Of a stretch of DNA of 64,000 nucleotides, positions 8,413 through 18,109 are shown piece after piece; the stretch's first letter is position 1; the number at the start of each line of letters is the position of its first letter. A model generated the notes under the pieces. The model worked only from the letters and a program-made list of their open reading frames with translations. It made no database searches and had not been told where the DNA came from. The DNA is from Actinomadura_C alba. GTDB lineage: Bacteria > Actinomycetota > Actinomycetes > Streptosporangiales > Streptosporangiaceae. The translations under genes and the position numbers were made by a program. The stretch is taken from contig NZ_BAAAOK010000011.1 in NCBI RefSeq assembly GCF_039530285.1, positions 682,001-746,000 on the forward strand, written 5' to 3'.

Positions 8413-9879
8413 GTGTCCATGGCGCAGAACCATCATGACGTCATCGTGCTCGGCGGGGGGACGGCCGGCCGGCTCGTCTCCACCGAACTGGCCCGCGCCG
8501 GGTGCGGCGTGGCCCTCGTCGAGAACGTGCTCGTGGGAGGTCGGCCCCCGAACTTCGCGTCCATCCCCGCGACGTCGATGCTGCACTCGACCCGGCGTGA
8601 CGAGACGTGGGAGCTCGCCGTCGCGCGGCGCGACGAGGTGACGGGGAACCTCGACGACGCCCCCGCCACGGCGCGGATGGCCGACGCGGGGGTGACGGTC
8701 CTGCGCGGCCTCGGCCGGATCTCGGGTCCGAACGCGCTCCACGTCGGCGGCATCACGCACGCGTTCACCGACCTCGTGGTGTGCACGGGCAGCGAACCGG
8801 CGCTTCCGCCGGTCGACGGGCTCCTGGACGCGCCGGTGTGGACCAGCGATGAGGCCCTTCTCTCCCCGGACCTGCCGCGCCGCCTGGTGGTCCTCGGGGG
8901 CGATCCGGCAGGCTGCGAACTCGCCCAGGTCTACGCCTCCTACGGTTCACAGGTCACCCTGATCGAGGCGGCGCGGCGGCTGCTCGGCACCGAGGCGCCG
9001 TTCGCGGGCGACCTGCTCGCCGGCGCGTTGCGGCGGATGGGCATCGATCTGCGCCTCGGGGTCACGCCGTCCCAGGTGCGGCGCACCGACTTCGGGGTGC
9101 GGATGGCGCTGTCCGACGGCGGAGCGCTCGACGCCGACCGGATCCTGGTGACCGCCGGCAGGCGTCCGCGGATCAGCGATCTCGGGCTGGAACTGCTCGG
9201 GGTCGCCGTCGACCCGGCCCACGGGCTGAGCGTCGACGCGACCTGCCGGGTCCTCGTGACCGAGCCGCCCGCCCGGCCGCCGGCCGGCTCGCACGAACAT
9301 CTCGTGCCGCGACCACGAGCCGGCTCGATGATTGACGCGGGCTCCACCGCCGCCGACGCCGGCGCCGTTACCGGGCCCGCACGTGGCGGCGTATGGGCGG
9401 CCGGCGACGTGACGGGCACGGCACCCTCCACCCACCTGGCCCGCTATCAGGCGCGGGTGGTCGTCTCCAACATGCTGGGCGTGCACCGGGAGGCCGACTA
9501 CCGGGCGATCCCACGGGTGGTCCACACGACCCCCACGGTCTATGCCGTCGGGCTCTCACCCGCGAGCGCCGGCGCGCAGGGTGTGGATCTGCTGGCTGCG
9601 GGGTACGACCTCGCTTCGACGGCACGGGCGGCGGTCGAGGACGACGACGGCGGCAGGGTCGAGATCTACGCCGACCGGGCCCGTGGCGTCCTGGTGGGCG
9701 CCACGGCGGTGGGGCCCTACGCTGAAGAATGGATGAGCGAGATCGCGCTCGCCATCCGCGCCGAGACTCCGCTGAGCGTTCTCACCGACGTCGTCCACGC
9801 GTTCCCGACGTACGGTGAGGCCATCGAGGTGCCCCTGCGTGAACTGGCCGAGCGCCTCCTGGGAGGGGACGTCGCATGA
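8413..9879 (+). CDS. Pyridine-nucleotide flavoprotein of the disulfide-reductase fold, without redox cysteines
   Basis: The 488-residue protein has the lipoamide dehydrogenase/mercuric reductase fold: FAD loop GGGTAG near residue 15, a second Rossmann motif VLGGDPAGCELAQ, VWAAGDVTG, and a C-terminal dimerisation domain with HAFPTYGEAI. Where family members carry the CxxxxC redox disulfide (GGxCxNxGCIPSK), this protein reads VGGRPPNFASIPATSML, so both cysteines and the following Lys are missing. An insertion of roughly 30 residues (PPARPPAGSHEHLVPRPRAG and onward) precedes VWAAGD. GTG 8413 is chosen because GGAGGG lies 8-9 bases upstream; ATG 8419 is the alternative. Its stop overlaps the next start (ATGA). 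It probably binds FAD and NAD(P)H; disulfide reduction by the usual mechanism looks impossible. Confidence 0.82.
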   Translation: MSMAQNHHDVIVLGGGTAGRLVSTELARAGCGVALVENVLVGGRPPNFASIPATSMLHSTRRDETWELAVARRDEVTGNLDDAPATARMADAGVTVLRGLGRISGPNALHVGGITHAFTDLVVCTGSEPALPPVDGLLDAPVWTSDEALLSPDLPRRLVVLGGDPAGCELAQVYASYGSQVTLIEAARRLLGTEAPFAGDLLAGALRRMGIDLRLGVTPSQVRRTDFGVRMALSDGGALDADRILVTAGRRPRISDLGLELLGVAVDPAHGLSVDATCRVLVTEPPARPPAGSHEHLVPRPRAGSMIDAGSTAADAGAVTGPARGGVWAAGDVTGTAPSTHLARYQARVVVSNMLGVHREADYRAIPRVVHTTPTVYAVGLSPASAGAQGVDLLAAGYDLASTARAAVEDDDGGRVEIYADRARGVLVGATAVGPYAEEWMSEIALAIRAETPLSVLTDVVHAFPTYGEAIEVPLRELAERLLGGDVA

Positions 9880-10139
9880 GTGAAATGGATCAGGAGCTCA
9901 GCCCCGAGACGCCCGAGGCGGACGCCGTCGAACAGTTCGAGGGCCTCGACGACAAGGCCGACGTGGATCTGTCCCAGGCAGCCTTCGACGCCGACGAGGC
10001 GGACGCGGTCGAGCAGCGCAGGCCGGTGCGTGAAGACGTCGGCCCGGACCTGCCGCACCAGATGCCGTTCGACGCCGACGAGGCCGACGCGGCCGACCAG
10101 AGACACCCCGTCCAACTGGATGACGACGACTATCGGTGA
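9876..10139 (+). CDS. Small acidic protein with a duplicated DADEADA motif
   Basis: This 87-residue, strongly acidic, Cys-free protein overlaps the preceding oxidoreductase gene by four bases (ATGA), so the two are translationally coupled. It contains an imperfect internal repeat: FDADEADAVEQRRPV and FDADEADAADQRHPV, separated by about 22 residues, and an upstream relative EADAVEQ. It ends LDDDDYR. There is no signal peptide or membrane segment, and it looks mostly disordered. No family was recognised. The coupling suggests a function tied to the flavoprotein. Confidence 0.65.
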   Translation: MSEMDQELSPETPEADAVEQFEGLDDKADVDLSQAAFDADEADAVEQRRPVREDVGPDLPHQMPFDADEADAADQRHPVQLDDDDYR

Positions 10140-10215
10140 CGACACCCGCGCCCTGTGCTCCCATCTACGTGACCAGGGGGGTTACCGGCGCGTACGATGA
10201 TGAGACCGAAGTTCA

Positions 10216-10235
10216 CGCGGCCGAATCCGGCCGCG
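10216..10235. promoter_or_regulatory. 7-bp inverted repeat upstream of tetR/DUF3107
   Basis: CGCGGCC (10216-10222) and GGCCGCG (10229-10235) flank a 6-base spacer, 22 bases before the TetR start. It could be an operator or a terminator for the preceding pair. The sequence alone does not decide. Confidence 0.35.
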
Positions 10236-10257
10236 CTCACAGGTGATCGGAGAAGTG

Positions 10258-10878
10258 GTGACCGCAGCCTCGGACGCTCGCCCCCGCGGCACGAGACTTC
10301 CGCGGGTGGCCCGCCGCCGGCAGTTGCTCGAAGCCGCCCAGGAGGTATTCGTCGCGCAGGGCTACCATGCCGCCGCGATGGACGAGATCGCCGAACGGGC
10401 CGGGGTGAGCAAGCCGGTGCTCTACCAGCACTTCCCCGGCAAGCTCGAGCTCTACCTGGCCCTGCTCGACGAGCACGCCGAGGGCCTGGTCACAACCGTT
10501 CGCGCGGCGCTGACCTCGACCAACGAGAACAAGCTGCGCGTGCAGGCCACCATGCAGGCGTTCTATGACTTCGTCGCGGGCGAGGGCGAGGCCTTCCGGC
10601 TGGTCTTCGAGTCCGACCTGCGCAACGTCGCACCGGTACGAGCCCGGGTGGATCGTGCGCTGCAGCAGTGCGCCGAGATGATCAGCCAGGTGATCCAGGA
10701 GGACACCGGCGCCTCGAGCGACGAGGCCCGGCTGCTCGGCATGGGCCTGGTGGGCATGGCCGAGGTCAGCGCGCGGTTCTGGCTCTCCCAGCACCAGGCC
10801 ATCCCCAAGGACACCGCCGAGACCATGATCGCCCGCCTCGCCTGGCGCGGCATCAGCGGATTTCCCCGTACCACCTGA
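10258..10878 (+). CDS. TetR/AcrR-family regulator (actinobacterial, linked to DUF3107)
   Basis: The protein of about 206 residues has an N-terminal TetR helix-turn-helix (RRQLLEAAQEVFVAQGYHAA, DEIAERAGVSKPVLYQHFPG) and an all-helical C-terminal domain with FYDFVAGEGEAFRLVFESDL. The GTG at 10258 is preferred because GGAGAA (10249-10254) precedes it; GTG 10243 and GTG 10255 are in-frame alternatives. The DUF3107 gene follows 59 bp later on the same strand, the pairing I remember for M. tuberculosis Rv3208-Rv3208A. The target and ligand are unknown. Confidence 0.88.
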   Translation: MTAASDARPRGTRLPRVARRRQLLEAAQEVFVAQGYHAAAMDEIAERAGVSKPVLYQHFPGKLELYLALLDEHAEGLVTTVRAALTSTNENKLRVQATMQAFYDFVAGEGEAFRLVFESDLRNVAPVRARVDRALQQCAEMISQVIQEDTGASSDEARLLGMGLVGMAEVSARFWLSQHQAIPKDTAETMIARLAWRGISGFPRTT

Positions 10879-10937
10879 TCGCCCACCGGCCCGGCACACG
10901 TGCGACCATCGGAGAAAGACCAGCCGGAGGGAGCATT

Positions 10938-11168
10938 GTGCAGGTACGGATCGGGGTCCAGTTGGTGCCGAAGGAACTCGTCGTCGAGACGTCGCAGTCC
11001 GCCGATGAGATCGAGCGGGCACTGAGCGAGGCACTCGCCGCCGACAACGGGATCTTCGTGCTCAAGGACGACCGCAACGGCGGCCGGGTGGTCGTTCCGG
11101 CCGCCCATGTCGGCTATCTGGAGATCGCCGAGGACGACTCCCGCCGGGTCGGCTTCGGGACGATGTAG
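10938..11168 (+). CDS. DUF3107 protein (TB9.4 family)
   Basis: The 76-residue cytosolic protein (VQVRIGVQLVPKELVVETSQ at the start, VGFGTM at the end) matches the actinobacteria-specific DUF3107 family in length and pattern. The start is GTG 10938 with GGAGGGAG upstream. It follows a TetR gene in what is probably one transcript. The function is unknown; the mycobacterial member is known mainly as an antigen. Confidence 0.88.
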   Translation: MQVRIGVQLVPKELVVETSQSADEIERALSEALAADNGIFVLKDDRNGGRVVVPAAHVGYLEIAEDDSRRVGFGTM

Positions 11169-11203
11169 CCGTCCGGGGACTCACGAGGCGCAAATCATGT
11201 TTA

Positions 11204-11235
11204 GTCGGCACAGGTAGGGCATACCTAGCGCCGAC
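11204..11235. promoter_or_regulatory. Nested dyad between DUF3107 and the GlsB-type gene
   Basis: Outer arms GTCGGC (11204-11209) and GCCGAC (11230-11235) enclose inner arms AGGTA (11212-11216) and TACCT (11222-11226). As RNA it forms a hairpin 35 bases after the DUF3107 stop, so it can be a terminator. As DNA it resembles a dimeric repressor site in front of the next gene. Its similarity to the actinobacterial iron box is partial (roughly 12 of 19 positions). Confidence 0.45.
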
Positions 11236-11311
11236 CGGAAAGCGACGCGGACAGAGGTCAGAGCGCCGTTCTGGTCAGCTGGAAGGTCCGGCTGATGGAA
11301 GGTGGTCTCAG

Positions 11312-11590
11312 ATGCTGACAGTTCTCTGGTTCATCATTATCGGTGCCGTGATCGGCGCGCTGGCAAGGCTGATCGTGCCGGGCCGTAACCCGATCGGCAT
11401 CCTGCTGACAATCCTTGTCGGCATCGTCGGTGCCGTCATCGGCGGCCTGATCGCCAACGCGCTGGGGGCGGGTCATTTCGTGGCGCTCGTGTTCGCGCTC
11501 ATCATCGCGGCGCTCGGCGTGGCCCTGCTGACGGCCGCCTATCGTGGCGGTGGCAGCGGCTGGCGCGGCTGGACCACCCACCGCCGCTAG
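11312..11590 (+). CDS. GlsB/YeaQ/YmgE-family stress membrane protein
   Basis: The 92-residue protein has three hydrophobic segments with the glycine patterns of the transglycosylase-associated/GlsB family: IIIGAVIGALARLIVPGRN, ILLTILVGIVGAVIGGLIAN, and VALVFALIIAALGVALLTAA. It sits in the cytoplasmic membrane, and members are commonly induced by envelope or general stress. The ATG at 11312 has GGAAGGTGG upstream. It is alone on its strand and closed by a strong hairpin shared with the convergent kinase gene. Confidence 0.88.
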   Translation: MLTVLWFIIIGAVIGALARLIVPGRNPIGILLTILVGIVGAVIGGLIANALGAGHFVALVFALIIAALGVALLTAAYRGGGSGWRGWTTHRR

Positions 11591-11612
11591 AGCGGTAGAA
11601 CTACTCGGACCG

Positions 11613-11643
11613 CGAAGCTCCCGTCCCCGCAACGGGAGCTTCG
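11613..11643. terminator. Bidirectional terminator between the GlsB-type and kinase genes
   Basis: CGAAGCTCCCGT (11613-11624) pairs perfectly with ACGGGAGCTTCG (11632-11643) around a 7-base loop, between two convergent genes. Confidence 0.82.
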
Positions 11644-11659
11644 CCGTGTCCGGGCCCGA

Positions 11660-13468
11660 TCACGAGGTGGGGCCCGATGGCGAGGTGGTGGCGGTGGGCC
11701 GGACACTGCGGACCTGCTGGAGGATCTGCGGCCTCAGCACCTCGGCGAGCCGGTCGTGCGGCAGCGTGGCGGTGACCACCCGGCAGGCCTGAGAGTGGTT
11801 CCCCCCGCTGAGGTCGAGGTCGAGCACCAACGCGCCGGGTCGCAGAAGCGGTTCCACCGAACGCCTCTCCGGGTCCGCCGAGACGAGATCCTCCGCGGTC
11901 AGCCGCAGCGCGGCGTCCGGGCCCTCTTCGAGGCACTGTGGCGGGGAGAGGTCGGGAGCGGCCATGACCCGCCGGCTGAGGGCGGCGAGCCCGCTGGTCG
12001 ACAGCACCCCCGGCTGGAACAGGTCACGGGCCCCGAGGCCGTCGCCCGTGGTGAGATCGACCGTCACCGACCGCGTGCTCGTGAAGTTCTTGACCCAGTT
12101 CCCGGTGGCCTCGTCTCCCGGGTCGACACCGAAGCCGTAGCTCACCGACAGCAGGCGGGCCGACAGCAGACCGATGGTGGCGGTACCGGTGGGAACGTCG
12201 GTACCTTCGCCGAACTGCCGGACGTAGGCGGCGATCTCCTCGTCGACCGGAGCCCGCAAGGCCGCGTTGATCTTCTGTTGCACCGCGGGATCCGAATGGC
12301 CGCCGACCGTCACGTACTGCCGCCTCGTCGTGGTCCGGTCGACGTCGTCGATCCTGACGTCGATCGGTGCGGCCGCGACCACCGGAGTGCTCCGGACGGG
12401 CGCCGGGCGATCGTCGCGCACCGCCCGTACCGCCGCCCCGCCCGCCGCCACGACGATCACCGCCCCGGCGACGGCGGCCGTGACCTTGCCGGCCGTGCCC
12501 GCGAGCAGTCCTTTGGCGACCGCGGCCTTGCCCGTGGCCTGACCGGCCATACCGGCCGCGCCGGCGACGCCGCCCCCGGTGCCCGCCGACGTGGAGACCA
12601 GCACCGAGAGCGGGAAGAGCACGGCCAGCGCCGCCGACGCCACCGCGAGGCTCCGCACGCCGCGGTGCTCCCACCCCGGACCGTACGCGGCCACCGCGGC
12701 CGCCTCGAGCTCGGTCACGAAGGCCGCGGCTCCCGCCGGGCGCGACCCGGGTTCCTTGGCCATGCCCCGATGGACCAGCGGGCGCAGCGGTTCGGGCAGC
12801 GCCGCCAGCGGGACGGGCGCGGTCGTGTGCTGCGCCATCAGCGCCGCCCCGTCACCGCGGTAGGGCCGGTCCCCGGTCATGCACTCGAAGAAGACGCAGG
12901 TGGCGGCATAGACGTCGGTGGCCGGTGCCGCCGCCTCACCGCGCCACTGCTCCGGTGCCATGTACGCCGGGGTGCCGGTCCGCAGGCCGGCCGCGCCGGT
13001 GTGCGCCGCCACGCCGAAGTCGACCAGCCTGCTCTGGCCGTCGCCGCGTACGAGGACGTTCGCGGGCTTGTAGTCGCGGTGCACGACGCCGAGGGCGTGC
13101 GCGGCGGCCAACCCGAGGAGCGATCCCTTCAGGACCGTCAGCGCCGCCTCCGGGGCGAGCCGCCCGTGCCGCCGGAGCACCTCGCGCAGCGACACCCCGT
13201 CCACGGCCTCCATGACGATCGCGCTGCCCTGCTCGGTCACCACGAACTCATGCAGCCTGGCCACGTGGGGATCGGTCACGCGGGCGAGCATCCGCGCCTC
13301 GTTCCGGAACAGTTCCACGAACCGTTGATCACCCGCGAGGCCGGGCGCGAGGTACTTCACCGCCACCAGCGTGCCGGACCGATCGTGTCGCGCCAGCACC
13401 ACCCGGCCCTGTCCGCCGGCACCCAGCTCGCGGAGCTCACTGAACCCCGGAAGCCGCCATTCGTTCAT
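11660..13468 (-). CDS. Membrane Ser/Thr protein kinase with an extracellular sensor-like domain
   Basis: About 602 residues. The kinase domain (residues 1-270) has the P-loop LGAGGQGRVVLA, the ATP lysine in VAVKYL, the catalytic loop VHRDYKPANVLV (Tyr at the usual Leu/Ile position), DFG in VDFGVAAHTG, and GTPAYMAPEQW. Two hydrophobic segments lie near residues 285-310 and 350-370. The C-terminal domain (DVRIDDVDRTTTRRQYVTVG to LRPQIL) resembles the DUF3298/RsiV-type fold in pattern (YGFGVDPGDEATGNW, VTVDLTTGDGLGARDLFQPG). The start is ATG 13468 with AAGGCGGCG upstream; an in-frame ATG 66 bases further upstream adds a tail with no kinase similarity. It is divergent from the DEAD-box gene. Signal and substrates are unknown. 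Confidence 0.88.
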   Translation of the reverse strand: MNEWRLPGFSELRELGAGGQGRVVLARHDRSGTLVAVKYLAPGLAGDQRFVELFRNEARMLARVTDPHVARLHEFVVTEQGSAIVMEAVDGVSLREVLRRHGRLAPEAALTVLKGSLLGLAAAHALGVVHRDYKPANVLVRGDGQSRLVDFGVAAHTGAAGLRTGTPAYMAPEQWRGEAAAPATDVYAATCVFFECMTGDRPYRGDGAALMAQHTTAPVPLAALPEPLRPLVHRGMAKEPGSRPAGAAAFVTELEAAAVAAYGPGWEHRGVRSLAVASAALAVLFPLSVLVSTSAGTGGGVAGAAGMAGQATGKAAVAKGLLAGTAGKVTAAVAGAVIVVAAGGAAVRAVRDDRPAPVRSTPVVAAAPIDVRIDDVDRTTTRRQYVTVGGHSDPAVQQKINAALRAPVDEEIAAYVRQFGEGTDVPTGTATIGLLSARLLSVSYGFGVDPGDEATGNWVKNFTSTRSVTVDLTTGDGLGARDLFQPGVLSTSGLAALSRRVMAAPDLSPPQCLEEGPDAALRLTAEDLVSADPERRSVEPLLRPGALVLDLDLSGGNHSQACRVVTATLPHDRLAEVLRPQILQQVRSVRPTATTSPSGPTS

Positions 13469-13867
13469 CACGCCGCCTTGATCATCACTGTCCACGGACC
13501 GGTGAGACGACGGCCGCGCCCGAGAGGTTCGCAAATCGGGTCGTCAACACGTGGAGCGACAAATGATATTCAGCGCGGCGGATCTGACTCATTGTGTGTC
13601 ATCACATCGTCACGAAAATGGACATGCCTCAGGTTCCCGCGGAATACGTCACGGGACCTGCGTGTTAACACACGTGAGCCGCCAATAGCGCGTAGATGCC
13701 GAAGCCCGGTACACTGCGTCGCGGAGTGTGACCGCGCGCAGCAGCAGTGAGCAGCTGCGTCACCCCTGATGGCGGTCACCGAGAGATGATTGACGGTTGG
13801 TCCCTCCCGCGCGAGCGCGCGGCCCTGAGAGCAGATCGGCAAGGCACCGAGGCCCTGCCGCGAACAA
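13469..13867. promoter_or_regulatory. Long divergent intergenic region, kinase versus DEAD-box helicase
   Basis: No convincing gene lies in these 399 bp. They hold a dyad CGTGT-TAAC-ACACG (13663-13676), a TACACT -10-like box (13710-13715) pointing toward the helicase, and a GC-rich hairpin CGCGCG-AG-CGCGCG near 13809. If transcription starts near 13722, the helicase mRNA has a 5' leader of at least 145 bases. Long structured leaders are common for RNA-helicase genes that autoregulate; this is inference. Confidence 0.4.
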
Positions 13868-15433
<1,566 letters not shown>

Positions 15434-15539
15434 CCGATCGACCGGCCCGGCCTCGGTTCGACCCAGGGCCGGGGCCCGGGGGGCTCGCCCGCAGACGCCC
15501 AGGGCCGGGGGCCCGGGGACGCGGCCCGGAAACACTGCC

Positions 15540-15568
15540 ATCCGCCCACCCGCACCGGGTGGGCGGAT
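15540..15568. terminator. Terminator between DEAD-box gene and GDPD gene
   Basis: ATCCGCCCACCCG (15540-15552) pairs exactly with CGGGTGGGCGGAT (15556-15568) around a 3-base loop, directly beside the stop of the convergent GDPD gene. Confidence 0.82.
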
Positions 15569-15571
15569 CCG

Positions 15572-16246
15572 TCAGCGGCCGTCACGCAGCCGTACGGCCT
15601 CGTCCGGCCGGTCGGTGATCAGAACGGCCACCGCGGGGTCGGCCAGGAAGCGGCGCATCAGCCGCTCGGTGTTGACCGTCCAGACCATGGCGGGGATCCC
15701 TTCGCGGGCGCACTGCCGCAGCACCCCGAGCCGGGCCAGCCGGTGGTTGATCGCCACCCAGTCGGCCCCGCACCCCCGCAGCGCCGCCAACGGTGAGAAG
15801 TCCCGCAGGGCTCCGCGTTCCCAGAGACCACGGCCGATCGACAGGGCGGTGCGCACCTCGGGGTGGTTCCGGCTGATCAACTTGATCGACGCCGGCTCGC
15901 GGCTGGTCACCACGAAGTTGCCCGGGCCGAGGATCCGCAGGCCGAGCTCGGCGACGTCGAGCTCGATGCCCTCCTCCTTGAGGTCGAGATGGCCACGGAT
16001 CCGGCCGGCGATGCCCTCCATAGCCTCACTGACACGCGGCACCCGGTGCCCCGCCGCCGCGCACACCTCGGCGTAGGACGCCTCGGCCAGCACTGTGCCG
16101 TTCACATGCGGATCATGCCGGACCACGATCTCGCCGTCGCCGGTCCGCCGAACGTCGATCTCCACGTACTCGGCGCCGCTCGCGACCGCGGTCTCGAAGA
16201 AATCAGCGCCGGCGGAGTCGGTCCTGTGCACCGAGATCGCGGTCAT
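15572..16246 (-). CDS. Glycerophosphodiester phosphodiesterase family protein
   Basis: The 224-residue protein has GDPD signatures: an early HR in SVHRTDSAG, the metal site EIDVRRTGDGEIVVRHDPH, DLKEE, and the C-terminal AMVWTVNT...ITDRPDEAV. The enzyme hydrolyses glycerophosphodiesters to glycerol-3-phosphate and an alcohol. It lacks a signal peptide, so it is probably cytosolic. At about 224 residues it is a compact member. The ATG at 16246 has no Shine-Dalgarno, but a TAGCTT box lies 6 bases upstream, consistent with a leaderless start. It is divergent from the hydrolase gene by 70 bp. Confidence 0.88.
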   Translation of the reverse strand: MTAISVHRTDSAGADFFETAVASGAEYVEIDVRRTGDGEIVVRHDPHVNGTVLAEASYAEVCAAAGHRVPRVSEAMEGIAGRIRGHLDLKEEGIELDVAELGLRILGPGNFVVTSREPASIKLISRNHPEVRTALSIGRGLWERGALRDFSPLAALRGCGADWVAINHRLARLGVLRQCAREGIPAMVWTVNTERLMRRFLADPAVAVLITDRPDEAVRLRDGR

Positions 16247-16316
16247 GCCCGGAAGCTACCAGCTGGAGCGACTTGGCCGGTCTGGGCCCCGGCCACGCTC
16301 GGTAGGGTGGAGCATC

Positions 16317-17198
16317 GTGAGTACGCCCCGTTTCCTCGACCTGCCTCCCGACGTTCGCCGGTTGGACATCGACACACCGCGCGGCACGTTCGCCGTGCTC
16401 GAGGCGCTTCCCGGGTCCGGCGTACCAGAGCGCTACCCGGCGCTGCTCGTGCCCGGCTACACCGGGAGCAAAGAGGACTTCATCGCGGTGCTGCACACCC
16501 TCGCCCGGGCCGGTCGCCGCCGTGTCATCGCCCTCGACATGCGCGGGCAGTACGAGACCCCGGGCGAGGACGATCCCGCCGCCTACACCTGCGCGGCGCT
16601 CGGCTCGGACATCAACGCCCTGCTCGACGTCCTGGGCCCCGACCAGGTTCACCTGGTGGGCCACTCCTTCGGTGGGCTGGTCTGCCGCGAGGCGGTCCTC
16701 TCCAGCCCCGAACAGGTCGCGTCCTTCACGCTCATGAGCTCGGGCCCGGCGGCGGTCAGCGGCCAGTCGGCCCAGAACGCGCAGGCACTGAGCGAAGCGG
16801 TTCCGCAGATTGACATGGAGCAGATCTGGGCGCTGAAGCTCGGGCCGGACGCGGTCGCCAAGGGTGTGCCCGCCGAGGTCGTCGCCTTCCTGCGTGACCG
16901 GATGCTCAAGAACTCCACCTCCGGGCTGGTCGGCATGGCCCAGGCGATCCTGTCGTGCGCGGACCGGGTCGACGAGCTCGCGAAGGTGTCCCACGACGCG
17001 GGCCTGCCGATCCTGGTGATCTACGGGGAGGACGACAACGCGTGGGAGCCCCGAGTCCAGGCGGTCATGGCCGACCGGCTGGCGGCGGACAAGATCGTCA
17101 TTCCCGGGGCGGCCCACTCCCCCGCCGTGGAGGCCCCGGAGACCACCGCGAGCGCGCTGACCGCTTTCTGGAACAGGGCCGAGCGCGGCGGCCGCTGA
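16317..17198 (+). CDS. Alpha/beta-hydrolase (LipV-like)
   Basis: The 293-residue alpha/beta-hydrolase has the nucleophile elbow GHSFGG (Ser near residue 119), an acidic residue in VIYGEDDNAW and the catalytic His in AAHSPAVE near the C-terminus; LVPGYTGSKEDF carries the oxyanion region. There is no signal peptide. The start is GTG 16317 with GGTGGAG just upstream; a TAGGGT box 8 bases upstream makes a leaderless start possible too. From memory, lipV (Rv3203) lies in the same neighbourhood as moeZ in M. tuberculosis. The substrate is unknown (ester or lipid likely). Confidence 0.85.
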   Translation: MSTPRFLDLPPDVRRLDIDTPRGTFAVLEALPGSGVPERYPALLVPGYTGSKEDFIAVLHTLARAGRRRVIALDMRGQYETPGEDDPAAYTCAALGSDINALLDVLGPDQVHLVGHSFGGLVCREAVLSSPEQVASFTLMSSGPAAVSGQSAQNAQALSEAVPQIDMEQIWALKLGPDAVAKGVPAEVVAFLRDRMLKNSTSGLVGMAQAILSCADRVDELAKVSHDAGLPILVIYGEDDNAWEPRVQAVMADRLAADKIVIPGAAHSPAVEAPETTASALTAFWNRAERGGR

Positions 17199-17217
17199 AC
17201 TGACGGCCGATCACGTC

Positions 17218-17246
17218 TTGGCGGGCGGCACTTCACCAGTTATGAT
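17218..17246 (+). promoter_or_regulatory. Sigma70-type promoter for the secreted DUF642-like gene
   Basis: TTGGCG (17218-17223) and TATGAT (17241-17246) are separated by exactly 17 bases. Transcription starting near 17253 would give a leader of about 135 bases before the ATG at 17390. That leader contains the GC-rich inverted repeat GTACCCGGCCGGTAC. Confidence 0.6.
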
Positions 17247-17389
17247 CACTTAGAGTAGCAAGAAGATCACGCGACGTCGCGCGATGCCGGGCCGCGGCCG
17301 GACGCGTACCCGGCCGGTACGCGTGACCGGGCGCGGCCGGGATCCGCCCGCTCGTCGCAGCGCGCCCCGCCCACGACCGGAGGACGACG

Positions 17390-18088
17390 ATGACCACCCG
17401 GATCGCCCATCGCCGTCGGCTCACCCGCCTGATCGCGGCGGTTCCCGCGACCGTCGCCTTGACACTCGGGGTCTCCGCGGCCCCGGTGACGGCCGCCGGC
17501 GGCACGGTTCCGAGGCCCGTACCGCCGTTCGACGACGGCGGATTCGAGGAGCCCAGCGTGCCGGTGGGATTCGTGGTGCGCTACGGCGCCGGCAGCGACA
17601 TCGGTCAGTGGCGGATCACCGGGGGCGACACCGACCTGATCGGGCCGGGCTACTGGCAGGCCGCCGCCGGGGGGCAGTCCCTGGATCTCGACGGCGACGT
17701 GCCCGGTTCGATCGAGCAGACCTTCGCCACGACCGTCGGCGTCTGTTACGCGGTCCATTTCGCGCTGGCCGGCAACGTCGACAGCGGGCCGGCCGTCAAG
17801 ACGGGCTACGCGCAGGTGAGCCAGAGCATTCTCGGCCTGAAGTCCCGGCCCACGCGGCGTGACTTCGCCTTCGACATCACCGGCAAGAGCCGTGACGACA
17901 TGGGCTATGTGCGCAGGACCTTCTACTTCCGGTCGCTGAGCTCGACGGCGACCCTGGGCTTCACCAGCACCACCGGGAGCGGGTACGGCCCGGTGCTCGA
18001 CGACGTGAGCGTCACCGCCGACCGCCTGAGTCGCTGCCGCCGGCCGGCGAGGGGAATCCCGGCTGAGACGCCGGTCCATCCCGGCTGA
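17390..18088 (+). CDS. Secreted DUF642/choice-of-anchor-like protein
   Basis: The 232-residue protein has a Sec signal peptide (basic N-terminus RRRLTR, hydrophobic core IAAVPATVALTLGVSAA, cleavage near VTA-AGG). The mature part starts with DDGGFEEPSVPVGFV and contains WRITGGDTDLIGPGYWQAA, GQSLDLDGDVPGSIEQTF and GYGPVLDDVSVTA, which match the beta-sandwich DUF642/choice-of-anchor C pattern of carbohydrate-binding extracellular proteins. The ATG at 17390 has GGAGG upstream. A good promoter lies about 145 bp upstream and the gene stands alone. The binding target is unknown. Confidence 0.78.
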   Translation: MTTRIAHRRRLTRLIAAVPATVALTLGVSAAPVTAAGGTVPRPVPPFDDGGFEEPSVPVGFVVRYGAGSDIGQWRITGGDTDLIGPGYWQAAAGGQSLDLDGDVPGSIEQTFATTVGVCYAVHFALAGNVDSGPAVKTGYAQVSQSILGLKSRPTRRDFAFDITGKSRDDMGYVRRTFYFRSLSSTATLGFTSTTGSGYGPVLDDVSVTADRLSRCRRPARGIPAETPVHPG

Positions 18089-18109
18089 GCCGCCTGGGGC
18101 TCCGCAGCG

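Noticed and set aside
11212..11226. IdeR/DtxR iron box upstream of the GlsB-type gene
   Set aside because: Only about 12 of 19 consensus positions match and the outer arms fit a terminator hairpin better; kept as a dyad without an iron claim.
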